13,839 nt of DNA from Treponema sp. (GTDB lineage Bacteria; Spirochaetota; Spirochaetia; Treponematales; Treponemataceae): positions 1-13,839 of the forward strand of contig JAEDFM010000050.1 of assembly GCA_016292805.1 (NCBI GenBank), read 5' to 3'. Made by a program: the position numbers and the translations under genes. The notes beneath the pieces were generated by a model, which made no database searches, was not told the DNA's origin, and saw only the letters and a program-made list of their open reading frames with translations. Below, piece by piece: positions 1 through 6,433 of the stretch. Position 1 is the first letter of the stretch, and every line of letters starts with the position of its first letter.

Positions 1-8
1 CTGAAGAT

Positions 9-257
9 TTACAAATTAATTACGGCTTTACTATTGTAATACAAATCATCAGGACAAATATCTTGTCCTTCAGGCCATTCAATATTATATCCATTTGTTT
101 TTACAGCTCTGAAATAACAATCATTCTGCAACATGCCAAACCAATTACCTTTTATATATGGTTTCACATCAAATTCTCTCTCTTCTCCATTATCAAACTC
201 GAGTCGTAAAAGATAATTATTTTCTACTTTGACATTTACTACTGTTGGGCGCAGCAT
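9..257 (-). CDS. DUF2442 domain protein, second gene of a TA-like pair
   Basis: An 82-residue soluble protein of the DUF2442 type: an N-terminal beta-rich stretch in which short strands carry the wording 'LRLEFDNGEEREFDV' (about residues 17-31), followed by 'WPEGQDICPDDLYYNS' near the C-terminus, which is typical of the family. There is no signal peptide or membrane segment. The ATG at 257 is preceded by a good ribosome site (AGGAG, about 7 bases upstream). The gene starts only 9 bases after the stop of the DUF4160 gene, so the two are almost certainly co-transcribed. DUF2442 and DUF4160 genes are often found side by side and the arrangement resembles a two-gene toxin-antitoxin module, but the biochemical role is not established and is inferred here from pairing alone. 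Confidence 0.85.
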   Translation of the reverse strand: MLRPTVVNVKVENNYLLRLEFDNGEEREFDVKPYIKGNWFGMLQNDCYFRAVKTNGYNIEWPEGQDICPDDLYYNSKAVINL

Positions 258-266
258 TCTATTCTC

Positions 267-533
267 CTACCTAAGAGGTTCAATCTTAAAAAATTGTTCA
301 CCTTCATCTAATAACTTCCAATTAGCCTGAAGATCTTCCCTATGAATTTCTATCCATGCTTCAACTAATTTCTTCTTGTTTTGCGGAATATCTCCTTCTA
401 TCTGTTCACCTTCTAATGAAAATACTGATTCTTTATCTCCACATATTACATGTATATGAGGAACATGATGTTTACCACCGTGTTCGCTTTGCATTCGTAT
501 GATTATTCCATAAAACATAGAAAGTACAGGCAT
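267..533 (-). CDS. DUF4160 domain protein, first gene of a TA-like pair
   Basis: An 88-residue protein of the DUF4160 family, recognised by the start 'MPVLSMFYGIIIRM' and the 'HHVPHIHV' histidine cluster that follows it, with a C-terminal 'LQANWKLL' helix. I start it at the ATG at 533 rather than the in-frame TTG at 545: a perfect GGAGG lies 5 bases upstream of the ATG and would be inside the gene if the TTG were used, and family members begin with this MP-x-x-S-M-F-Y sequence. The protein is small and soluble, with no transmembrane segment. It leads the pair with the DUF2442 gene 9 bases downstream. Whether it is a toxin is inference from the paired layout and the accessory neighbourhood (Rhs tip, integrase relic). 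Confidence 0.87.
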   Translation of the reverse strand: MPVLSMFYGIIIRMQSEHGGKHHVPHIHVICGDKESVFSLEGEQIEGDIPQNKKKLVEAWIEIHREDLQANWKLLDEGEQFFKIEPLR

Positions 534-590
534 AAATACCTCCAATTAATTCTTTTTCTAAATTCTAATATATCATCATTTTCAATAAAA

Positions 591-643
591 GGATAAAAAT
601 TTACAACCATAATTAGATATAATCTTTTCAAATCCTTTTATCC
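591..643 (-). terminator. weak hairpin after the small membrane-protein gene
   Basis: An 8-bp perfect inverted repeat (GGATAAAA at 591-598, TTTTATCC at 636-643) sits just downstream of the minus-strand gene ending at 651. On the minus strand it is followed by TTTTATT. The 37-base loop and A/T-rich stem make it a weak terminator candidate. The rest of 546-650 is A/T-rich spacer that should also hold the promoter of the DUF4160/DUF2442 pair; no convincing -35/-10 pair could be fixed. Confidence 0.3.
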
Positions 644-650
644 ATACAAA

Positions 651-944
651 TCACAATTTGTGGGAAGAATATATAGTAAATATAATTATACAAATCAAAA
701 TAAATGTTAAACCACACCAAAAAATATATTTATAGAGATTCAATATCTTATATAGTTTTTTTAATTGTTCATGATTTTTCAATTCTCTAATAGGTGTGAT
801 TTCAGGCATAAATAATAATAATCTATCAATATTCATTTTATCAATTAACATCTTATACTTTGATAATACAAATATTTTAATAAAACTCCGATAAAAAACT
901 ACAACAATAGCCCATATCAAAACAAAAATACCAAGTCTTTCCAT
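651..944 (-). CDS. small two-helix membrane protein, candidate Rhs immunity protein
   Basis: A 97-residue protein not recognised by family. It has a hydrophobic helix at about residues 5-27 (IFVLIWAIVVVFYRSFIKIFVL) and a second at about 71-91 (YIFWCGLTFILICIIIFTIY), separated by a charged, Lys/Glu/Arg-rich central segment of about 40 residues. Its ATG shares one base with the stop codon of the Rhs toxin-tip reading frame (TAATG), and a GGAGAA ribosome site lies inside the end of that frame, so the two are translationally coupled. In polymorphic toxin loci the gene right after a variable Rhs C-terminus normally encodes its immunity protein, and membrane immunity proteins usually match toxins that act on membranes. 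Function is inferred from position only. Confidence 0.7.
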   Translation of the reverse strand: MERLGIFVLIWAIVVVFYRSFIKIFVLSKYKMLIDKMNIDRLLLFMPEITPIRELKNHEQLKKLYKILNLYKYIFWCGLTFILICIIIFTIYSSHKL

Positions 945-2436
945 TATTCTTCTCCAGTTATAAAATTAATAACTTTGTATATTTGTTCTTTTACAAAATC
1001 TGCACCTTTAGTGATATCAAAATACCATGTATCTTCTCTTAAATATACATTAGCTATAGCTGTTGCACCTACTGTCAACTCACAATTATTATCCTTATCA
1101 CCACATGCACCTACAATAACAGCTGCTTCTACAGGAACAGATTGTCCGTTTTTTTGCCAATCAAAGACACTCTCACCTTTGTATGTTACTGAACCATCAA
1201 AATTTTCTTTTCCTGTATCAGATACAATATTATCTATAGTTTCAATTGCACTATAATCATTTACAAGATTCTCTAGAATTGAGGTTCCAGTATCTATAGC
1301 ATTCATTAATGTATCTGCTTTAGCTATAGAACCTCCAAAACCTATTCCAGTTTCAATTTTTACATAAACTGAGACCTTATGATTACTATCTTTTGCAACT
1401 CCAAAGGATATTCTGCCAGCAACAAAAACTCCAGCAGAAAAAGAATAAAGTTCTGATTCTTTTATATCATTTCCATCCGGATCCACATACTTTACCGGAT
1501 TATTCCCAGCATAATGGTACAAATTAAAATTGATGTGGTTAAAGGCACCACCCATGCCTGGCAAATTGCCAACGTCGTTTGCGGTTGCCTTGCCGACGCC
1601 TGGAATGTAATCTCCAAGTGCTGGGTCTGCTGAAATCCATAGGCTGTATTTAGGATCCAGGTATCGCGCACCATAATAATACAGTCCGGTTTCTTCATCA
1701 ATTTCTTTACCGTTGTAATCACTTATCAGCGACGCTGATCCTAAATGGTCACTGTGGTAATAATATTGCTTTTGACTTTCCTCCTGATATGTTGGGTCTT
1801 TTCCTGAATTGAGTTTTGTTACAATTCGGGTATCTCCAAGATATATATTTTTTGCATACTGACCACCGTAAAGTGAATTACCGCTGTCGGTATGTAAAGT
1901 CCACATTTTGTTGAAGTATACAGTTTCGTTGGAAGTAGTGTACTTGTTTGTGCGCTGACCATCCTGCCCATAAACATACGCAACCTGTTTATTTGCATCA
2001 ATTGATGAAATTAACTGGTTACGGGCATTCCATTTGCATCATACTGATAATAACGGTTCCCAACATTTATTAATCGGTGTGCATATTCACTACTATAAAT
2101 ATATACCAGGTGGTAATTTAAATCATCTCCAATTATCTTCATTGGTGAAACGTTTTCTGAACTGACTTTACTAGTCATGTTACCAAGCCCTTTGGTGTCA
2201 AAAGAGAAATCCTGAACATAATGGGACACATATTCTGGTTCAGGTGATGAATAAGGGTTATATTCTGTTGTTCCATCAACCTTTATAAGCTGGTATAGTG
2301 AATCATAAGTGTAAGTTTGTTCTGTTTTGTAGTTTCCAGAGTTTTCTGAAAGACAATCGTTTACATATTCTTTAACATTTCCAACTTTATCAAAATCATT
2401 TGTTTTAATAGTTCTTGAAGCTTGTTTGAAATTGTT
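944..2436 (-). pseudogene. truncated and frameshifted Rhs-repeat protein with an intact C-terminal tip
   Basis: Rhs/YD-repeat coding sequence is readable from about 2436 down to 944, in two frames. The upstream frame (2436-2011) has YD-type repeats such as 'YTYDSLYQLIKV', 'HRLINVGNRYYQYDANG', and stops early. The downstream frame carries 'ARNQLISSIDANKQVAYVYG' and then the ORF 1906-944 (320 residues from its first ATG). That ORF contains HLGSASLIS (54-62), GLYYYGARYLDP (74-85), ISADP (91-95) and HYAGNNPVKYVDPDGN (131-146), the Rhs-associated core. Residues from about 147 to 320 are a different, Gly- and beta-rich domain with two cysteines (C268, C275), i.e. a variable toxin-like tip. Damage: no N-terminal half or signal peptide; an in-frame TGA bounds the 5' end at 2437-2439; one base appears lost near 2028; a core segment is missing near 1700. 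The tip itself is open to its stop. I do not recognise the tip's activity. Confidence 0.85.
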
Positions 2437-2459
2437 TCAAGGAGTTTTAGTGTTATATG

Positions 2460-2502
2460 AAAAAGGCTTTCAATTTATCCTAAGAAAACTGAAAACCCTT
2501 TT
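2460..2502 (-). terminator. terminator of the ATPase gene
   Basis: The two arms at 2461-2471 and 2491-2502 (AAAAGG...CCTTTT, with TTTC/GAAA continuing the stem after a small mismatch) form a hairpin directly behind the ATPase stop. On the minus strand it ends CCTTTTTC, a short U-run. It separates the ATPase from the Rhs relic. Confidence 0.6.
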
Positions 2503-2504
2503 AA

Positions 2505-3764
2505 TTAATTTCTAATCAGCCATTTCCATATTGGAATGACTTCTATTTTCACTCCATCTACAGTCAATTCATTTTCTTCTTCATAGGTAATAATTATAAA
2601 TCTCTTCGCTTCCTTTAAGATCCTGGCCGCTTCTACAAGAGTACGTGTTTCTCTGACGCTGGAAATATTTGAAACAGAATAAGCAACCTGAATGACTTCG
2701 CCTGTTTCCTCAACAAAGAAATCTGCATCAATATTCTGGCCTTTAAGATAATAAACATTGTCTTTATATTTATTCCAAAGATTAATAGCTGCAAGATTTT
2801 CAAGTAATCGTGGTTCTTCTTTGTTCAGGAATAGATTTAATAGGCCATTGTCGTTAAAGTAATATTTTGGAGTTGTTTCTTTATCAACAAATTTTGAAAA
2901 ATAATTTCTGATAGCAAAAATCAAAAAAGATTGCTGAGCATAACCTACATAATCTATAACAATATCTTTGCTGATGCTTACACCTATTGATTTTAGAGTG
3001 TTGTGCAGCTTTGAATAAGAAACTTCATCCTTTACAGATTCAGCTACCTTTTTCATTAAAAGTCGTAAACCGTTTGTATTTCGGAGTCCGTTTCTTGCAG
3101 CTATATCTCCAAGCAGGATTTTCTGATAGATGCTTGATACATATTCACGCTTATCTTTATATTCAATATTTTCTGGAAAGCCTCCAAAGTAGAAGTAGGT
3201 TTTCATTTCCCTTTTGATTTTACCGCTATCCTTTGTGGCAAGAATTGTTTTATCAGAATAGTCCATATTCTTTGCCTTTAAGAACTCTCTGAAATTGAAT
3301 GGAGTAACATACTTTGTAAGATATCGTCCGCCTAATCGGTTTTCAATTTCTGCAGAAAGCATTTTCGCATTACTTCCTGTGATGAATATATGTTCCTTTG
3401 AATCTGCCATACGGCGGGCAAACTTTTCCCATCCTTCAATATTTTGAATTTCATCAAGAAAAAACCATCCTTTTTTATCAGACATTTCTGCCTGAACTGA
3501 AAGAATGTCATTAAAATCATTCAGGGTGAATTCAGAAAGACGTTCATCTTCAAAATTGATGTAGATAATCTGATTCCAGTCTGTTCCGGCTTTTACCAGC
3601 TCCTGAACTATTTTATAAAGCAAAGTTGATTTACCGGCTCTACGAAGACCGATAACAACATAATTAGCATTTATATCAAATTCGTATTCACGTTCCACTA
3701 TCTGAAAGTTCTTTATGATTTCATGCTGGTCGTAAATAACGGTTTTCAGTAAATCATGATTCAT
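2505..3764 (-). CDS. AAA_14 / DUF4143 ATP-binding protein
   Basis: A 419-residue ATPase of the AAA_14 (N-terminal) plus DUF4143 (C-terminal) architecture, full length for the family. Visible motifs: Walker A GLRRAGKST (39-47), the 'INFEDER' strand (69-75), Walker B WFFLDEIQ (100-107), sensor ITGSNAK (128-134), the linker 'YFYFGGFPE', and a C-terminal nuclease-like fold with 'DADFFVEETGEVIQVAYS' (346-363), where the lysine expected for an active PD-(D/E)xK site is replaced by Ala, as in many relatives. The start ATG at 3764 has GAGG 7 bases upstream. It is cytoplasmic, with no membrane segment. The family is common as a mobile, multi-copy accessory gene in bacteria and its substrate is unknown. 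It has its own strong promoter, two operator-like palindromes and a terminator, so it is a stand-alone, probably tightly regulated unit between two relics. Confidence 0.92.
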   Translation of the reverse strand: MNHDLLKTVIYDQHEIIKNFQIVEREYEFDINANYVVIGLRRAGKSTLLYKIVQELVKAGTDWNQIIYINFEDERLSEFTLNDFNDILSVQAEMSDKKGWFFLDEIQNIEGWEKFARRMADSKEHIFITGSNAKMLSAEIENRLGGRYLTKYVTPFNFREFLKAKNMDYSDKTILATKDSGKIKREMKTYFYFGGFPENIEYKDKREYVSSIYQKILLGDIAARNGLRNTNGLRLLMKKVAESVKDEVSYSKLHNTLKSIGVSISKDIVIDYVGYAQQSFLIFAIRNYFSKFVDKETTPKYYFNDNGLLNLFLNKEEPRLLENLAAINLWNKYKDNVYYLKGQNIDADFFVEETGEVIQVAYSVSNISSVRETRTLVEAARILKEAKRFIIITYEEENELTVDGVKIEVIPIWKWLIRN

Positions 3765-3774
3765 TTTATACCTC

Positions 3775-3792
3775 TGTCGAACATACTCGACA
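3775..3792. promoter_or_regulatory. operator-like palindrome 1
   Basis: TGTCGAACATACTCGACA is a palindrome with perfect 6-base arms (TGTCGA/TCGACA) in the 5' leader of the ATPase gene, 11 bases before its start codon. It matches the second palindrome in 14 of 18 positions and their starts are 33 bases apart, about three helical turns. Confidence 0.6.
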
Positions 3793-3807
3793 AATACTGT
3801 TCTATAT

Positions 3808-3825
3808 TGTCTAGTATATTCGACA
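3808..3825. promoter_or_regulatory. operator-like palindrome 2, covering the -10 box
   Basis: TGTCTAGTATATTCGACA shares the TGTC-N10-GACA frame with palindrome 1 (TTGTC/GACAA arms when extended by a base each side). The -10 hexamer of the ATPase promoter lies inside it, so a protein bound here would block RNA polymerase. Confidence 0.6.
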
Positions 3826-3841
3826 ATACAGGATATGTCAA
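3813..3841 (-). promoter_or_regulatory. sigma-70 promoter of the ATPase gene
   Basis: On the minus strand: -35 TTGACA (3841-3836), a 17-base spacer, and -10 TATACT (3818-3813). The expected start of transcription is near 3806, giving a leader of about 42 bases that contains palindrome 1. This is the best promoter match in the window. Confidence 0.75.
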
Positions 3842-4095
3842 TCTTGTGGTTTCAAGAACATCTTATTGCTACGCAATCCCAAATCTCTATGAAATCCTTC
3901 CGTTCGATGCAGTTTCTTCTTCCACAACAGTTTCACCAGCTTTCTTCTTAGGCATTCTCTATTCAGAATCTGCTGGAATACGTTCTTAAAGTCTCTGTCA
4001 AAACGAAGATGTGAAACTTCAACCATCTTACTTTTTGCATTGTCTTTATCATTTGCCTTTTTGTCGTATTTCCAAATAATCTCATATCTAAATCC
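3838..4095 (-). pseudogene. unassigned gene relic upstream of the ATPase
   Basis: One minus-strand frame stays open from a TGA at 4096-4098 to about 3838. It reads 'RYEIIWKYDKKANDKDNAKSK' and then 'MVEVSHLRFDRDFKNVF', a charged, protein-like sequence, but from about 3960 on another frame looks more natural (MPKKKAGETVVEEETAS then a stop). There is no convincing start codon with a ribosome site, and the right end of the ATPase promoter runs into it. I could not assign a family. It could be a broken gene carried by the same element as the integrase relic, or the shadow of decayed sequence. Confidence 0.35.
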
Positions 4096-4103
4096 TCATA
4101 AAT

Positions 4104-4438
4104 CTACATGTTTGCAACTCTTGCAGCATCATTATCCCAGTATTCACCGTGGAAAAGATTCTCAGCTTCATCCATTGTCAGGATATGTCTTTCCCGAGGT
4201 TTTGTAGTTTTTCTGCCAGAACTGATTTCAAATCATCCTTTGTGATTTCGCCAATGAACTTTCCTTTGAGAGCAGGGAGCCGGTAAAGGTTGAATAAAGC
4301 AAGCTTGTCCATATTCAACTTGCTTTCGGATGGTTTTGCACTGTTGATTCGTTCAGGAATATTGCCGTTTATAAACCATTCCATTGTAATCTTTTCTGCT
4401 TCTTTTCGATTGGAAGTAGCACTAACTCTATATAACAT
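4104..4438 (-). pseudogene. tyrosine recombinase (integrase) pseudogene
   Basis: The frame 4438-4178 reads 'SNRKEAEKITMEWFINGNIPERIN' then 'LPALKGKFIGEITKDDLKSVL', the core-binding (SAM-like) N-terminal part of a phage/ICE-type integrase. It then stops; about 20 bases earlier a second frame takes over with 'RHILTMDEAENLFHGEYWDNDAARVANM' and ends at a TAG at 4104. 'LTMDEAENLF' is the usual first stretch of the catalytic domain. Everything after it, including the R..H-x-x-R..Y active site, is gone. A stop lies 9 bases before the first ATG, so the N-terminal 40 or so residues usual for the family are missing too. Both ends are truncated and the middle is frameshifted, so it cannot be active. It abuts a tRNA fragment on its 5' side. 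Confidence 0.7.
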
Positions 4439-4455
4439 ATAAATTTAGCATTATA

Positions 4456-4488
4456 GCGGGGGCAGGACTCGAAGCTGCGGCCTCCGGG
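4456..4488 (-). other. 3' fragment of an initiator-Met-like tRNA, putative att site
   Basis: Read on the minus strand, this is the 3' third of a tRNA: CCCGGAGG variable region, T-arm GCAGC-TTCGAGT-CCTGC and acceptor strand CCCCCGC. It resembles the end of bacterial tRNA-fMet. The match stops at the edge of the anticodon stem, and no 5' acceptor strand (GCGGGGG in the minus-strand sense) is present at the expected distance. The normally invariant G53:C61 pair is a C:C mismatch, so it is not a working tRNA. With the integrase relic beside it, the simplest reading is the attachment-site scar of an integrated element. Confidence 0.6.
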
Positions 4489-4686
4489 CACAGAGTGTAG
4501 CGTCATTAGCTAGCGGTTTTGATATTCGCTTACTGACAGGTAGGATTTTCATACAAAATAAAGTTTTTTTTAGATATGTTTAAAAAATTTATATTTTTTT
4601 GTAACCTTTTGTATTAGTGTTTGTTGTTTTAGTGTAGCTTGCTTGCAAGAACTAGTACGATTTTTTTATGCATGTAGTTTGTAGAT

Positions 4687-4724
4687 AAAGACTGCCGTTC
4701 CCTCCTTTCGGCAGTCTTTTTTTT
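4687..4724 (+). terminator. strong hairpin terminator with no gene in front of it
   Basis: A perfect 11-bp stem (AAAGACTGCCG at 4687-4697, CGGCAGTCTTT at 4709-4719) with an 11-base loop and a T8 run at 4717-4724. In the plus direction it is a textbook terminator, but no plus-strand gene precedes it. In the minus direction it would follow the DUF115 gene by about 120 bases, with only TTTATCTAC after the stem, so it may serve that gene less efficiently. Bases 4489-4686 are otherwise A/T-rich with no supported gene; a short CTTGC-TT-GCAAG hairpin lies near 4640-4655. Confidence 0.8.
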
Positions 4725-4846
4725 ATTTACTGAACTTATGCTTCAATGTAAGCATGAAAAATTATGAAATTACATTGCCTGTTGTTTTTGATTCTGAATC
4801 AATTACCTGGGAAGCAAAGTTTTCTAATTTATTACAATTCAGATTT

Positions 4847-6433
4847 TTATAAGTATGGCTTTAAGAATGGTGATTCATTTAGAAATTCTTCTGTAGGGAA
4901 GTTTATTTGTAATGCAGCGAGTATGGTTTTGTCTACGGTGCTTTGCTTTATATTTGCAAAAAAATCTGCTTTTGTGATTTCCGGCTTATTGAAAATATCA
5001 TTAATTGCAGCTATTTCTATTCCAGGTATTTTTAAACTTTCTGGACATAGTGTGTAAGTTTTTACTTCAGGGCAAGCTGCAATACGGCTTTCAAACCACC
5101 AGGCAAACATTTTCATGCGAGAATCGGTTAATACAGGCTGGTTCAAATAATTTACACCTGGCTGTGCATTTGCGCTGAATAAGGAACTGATTCCGTATTT
5201 TTCGGCAGTCTTAATTTTATATGATAGCTTATGGAAAGTTTGTTCTGCTGAGCTTCCTCTTATATGTGTCTGTTTTCCAGGAAAAGATAAATCCAGACCA
5301 GCAACATAAATTTCTTTTGCACCGCAATATTTTCCAAAGTTCCAGGCAGAAGATGCTACAGAACCGCCTGTTCCTAAATCTCCTGGCTGTATATTAAGTT
5401 TTTTTTCAAAATACTGGCCAATTGGAAACTGAGAACCACAAAGTAAAATCTGCTGGCAATTAAAGCGGAATACGGAAGGGTAAGCACTTACTTCTGTAAT
5501 TAAAACGGAAGATGGAGAACTTAATCCTGCAATATGTTTATATGCCCAATACTGTGGATCAAGAAGAATAATAAAATCTGGTTCAATATGATTTTCTAAT
5601 AATGTGTGTAAAGCTGTTTCTACACAAACAACAATCATTCTTTTTTTTAATTCATTAAGAACTGGTATAATTTTTTGTAAAGAAGGACCCGCACCAATAA
5701 TTAAAAATGGAAATTCAGTTTTGTTTTTAAGGCTGAAAATAAAACTGCAGTTTGCCAGCTGTTTTATATTATTCACAGAATTTCTGCACCAGAGCTTACC
5801 AAACTTTTTTAAGGTTGCTTCATTTATTTTATTTTTTTGAATATTGCGCTCAATTATAGTATTTATTGTGTCAAAATAATTCTGGGCATGGGCTGTAAAG
5901 GCTGGTATTTTAAAGAAAAAAGCATCAGATACGCCGGTGTTTCCAATATTTACTTTAGACTGGTCTTCTATAAGTCCCAGAATATTTTCTGCAGGGCAGG
6001 CCAGGGCAATTATCAGCTGTTCAACCTTAAATACCTGGCTCCAGTCCAGCAATGAAAGGGATGCAAAAAAATGAGCTGCATCTGGTTCAATTACAACCAG
6101 TTTTTTGTCTGATGTGCCATATTTTTTTGCCCATTCAATAATATGATACCCTAAGCCAAAGCCAAAAAAAACTGTAGTTCCTTTTGCTTCAACTTCAGCC
6201 TGAGCAACAGCCCCAGCGGCTTCACGAACAGGATTATATGTGGAATGAAGTACAAGTCCGTTTTCTGTTGCAGTAATATCTCCTGCTTTAGAGGGTTTTA
6301 CCTGCCAGAAGGGTGGTATATCACCAGTTTCCAGGGCTTTTCCTAAAGAAACAATTGAGTCTTTATAGATTTCTGCTAACTGAGGAAAACGGCTTTTAAA
6401 TGCTGCAAGATTATTATTCCAGGTTGAGTTCAA
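4847..6433 (-). CDS. DUF115 / Maf-like protein (possible flagellin glycosylation factor)
   Basis: A 528-residue soluble protein of the DUF115 (MptE-like/Maf) family. Motifs: FFGFGLGYH (89-97, nucleotide/sugar-binding loop of the N-terminal domain), VVIEPD (113-118), LIIGAGPSL (244-252, the hallmark of the DUF115 core), LDPQYW (291-296), LGTGGSVASSAW (353-364) and AGLDLSFPGKQTHIRG (378-393). Relatives in Campylobacter and Helicobacter (Maf) modify flagellin with nonulosonic sugars, and treponemal flagellins are known glycoproteins, so a role in flagellin modification is a reasonable inference, not shown here. The start is a TTG at 6433 inside the last codons of the upstream PBP gene (20-base overlap). 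GGAG lies 10 bases upstream and no ATG occurs until residue 266, so the two genes are translationally linked. An archaeal-type pterin kinase activity is unlikely in this setting. Confidence 0.85.
   Translation of the reverse strand: MNSTWNNNLAAFKSRFPQLAEIYKDSIVSLGKALETGDIPPFWQVKPSKAGDITATENGLVLHSTYNPVREAAGAVAQAEVEAKGTTVFFGFGLGYHIIEWAKKYGTSDKKLVVIEPDAAHFFASLSLLDWSQVFKVEQLIIALACPAENILGLIEDQSKVNIGNTGVSDAFFFKIPAFTAHAQNYFDTINTIIERNIQKNKINEATLKKFGKLWCRNSVNNIKQLANCSFIFSLKNKTEFPFLIIGAGPSLQKIIPVLNELKKRMIVVCVETALHTLLENHIEPDFIILLDPQYWAYKHIAGLSSPSSVLITEVSAYPSVFRFNCQQILLCGSQFPIGQYFEKKLNIQPGDLGTGGSVASSAWNFGKYCGAKEIYVAGLDLSFPGKQTHIRGSSAEQTFHKLSYKIKTAEKYGISSLFSANAQPGVNYLNQPVLTDSRMKMFAWWFESRIAACPEVKTYTLCPESLKIPGIEIAAINDIFNKPEITKADFFANIKQSTVDKTILAALQINFPTEEFLNESPFLKPYL

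Noticed and set aside
975..1256. Plus-strand reading frame of 93 codons
   Set aside because: It lies opposite the clearly coding Rhs tip, has Ser/Pro-rich antisense composition and no ribosome site.
2011..2045. Programmed frameshift in the Rhs gene
   Set aside because: No slippery heptamer or downstream structure is evident, and the gene is also truncated and has a core deletion, so simple decay explains it.
3756..3989. Plus-strand reading frame of 77 codons
   Set aside because: It runs across the ATPase promoter and palindromes, has no ribosome site, and shows no protein-like motif.
4456..4535. A complete tRNA gene on the minus strand
   Set aside because: Only the 3' third matches; there is no partner for the acceptor strand, no proper anticodon arm, and the conserved T-arm closing pair is a C:C mismatch.
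4744..4777. Inverted repeat CAATGTAA/TTACATTG as terminator of the DUF115 gene
   Set aside because: The stem is A/T-rich with an 18-base loop and no T-run on either strand.
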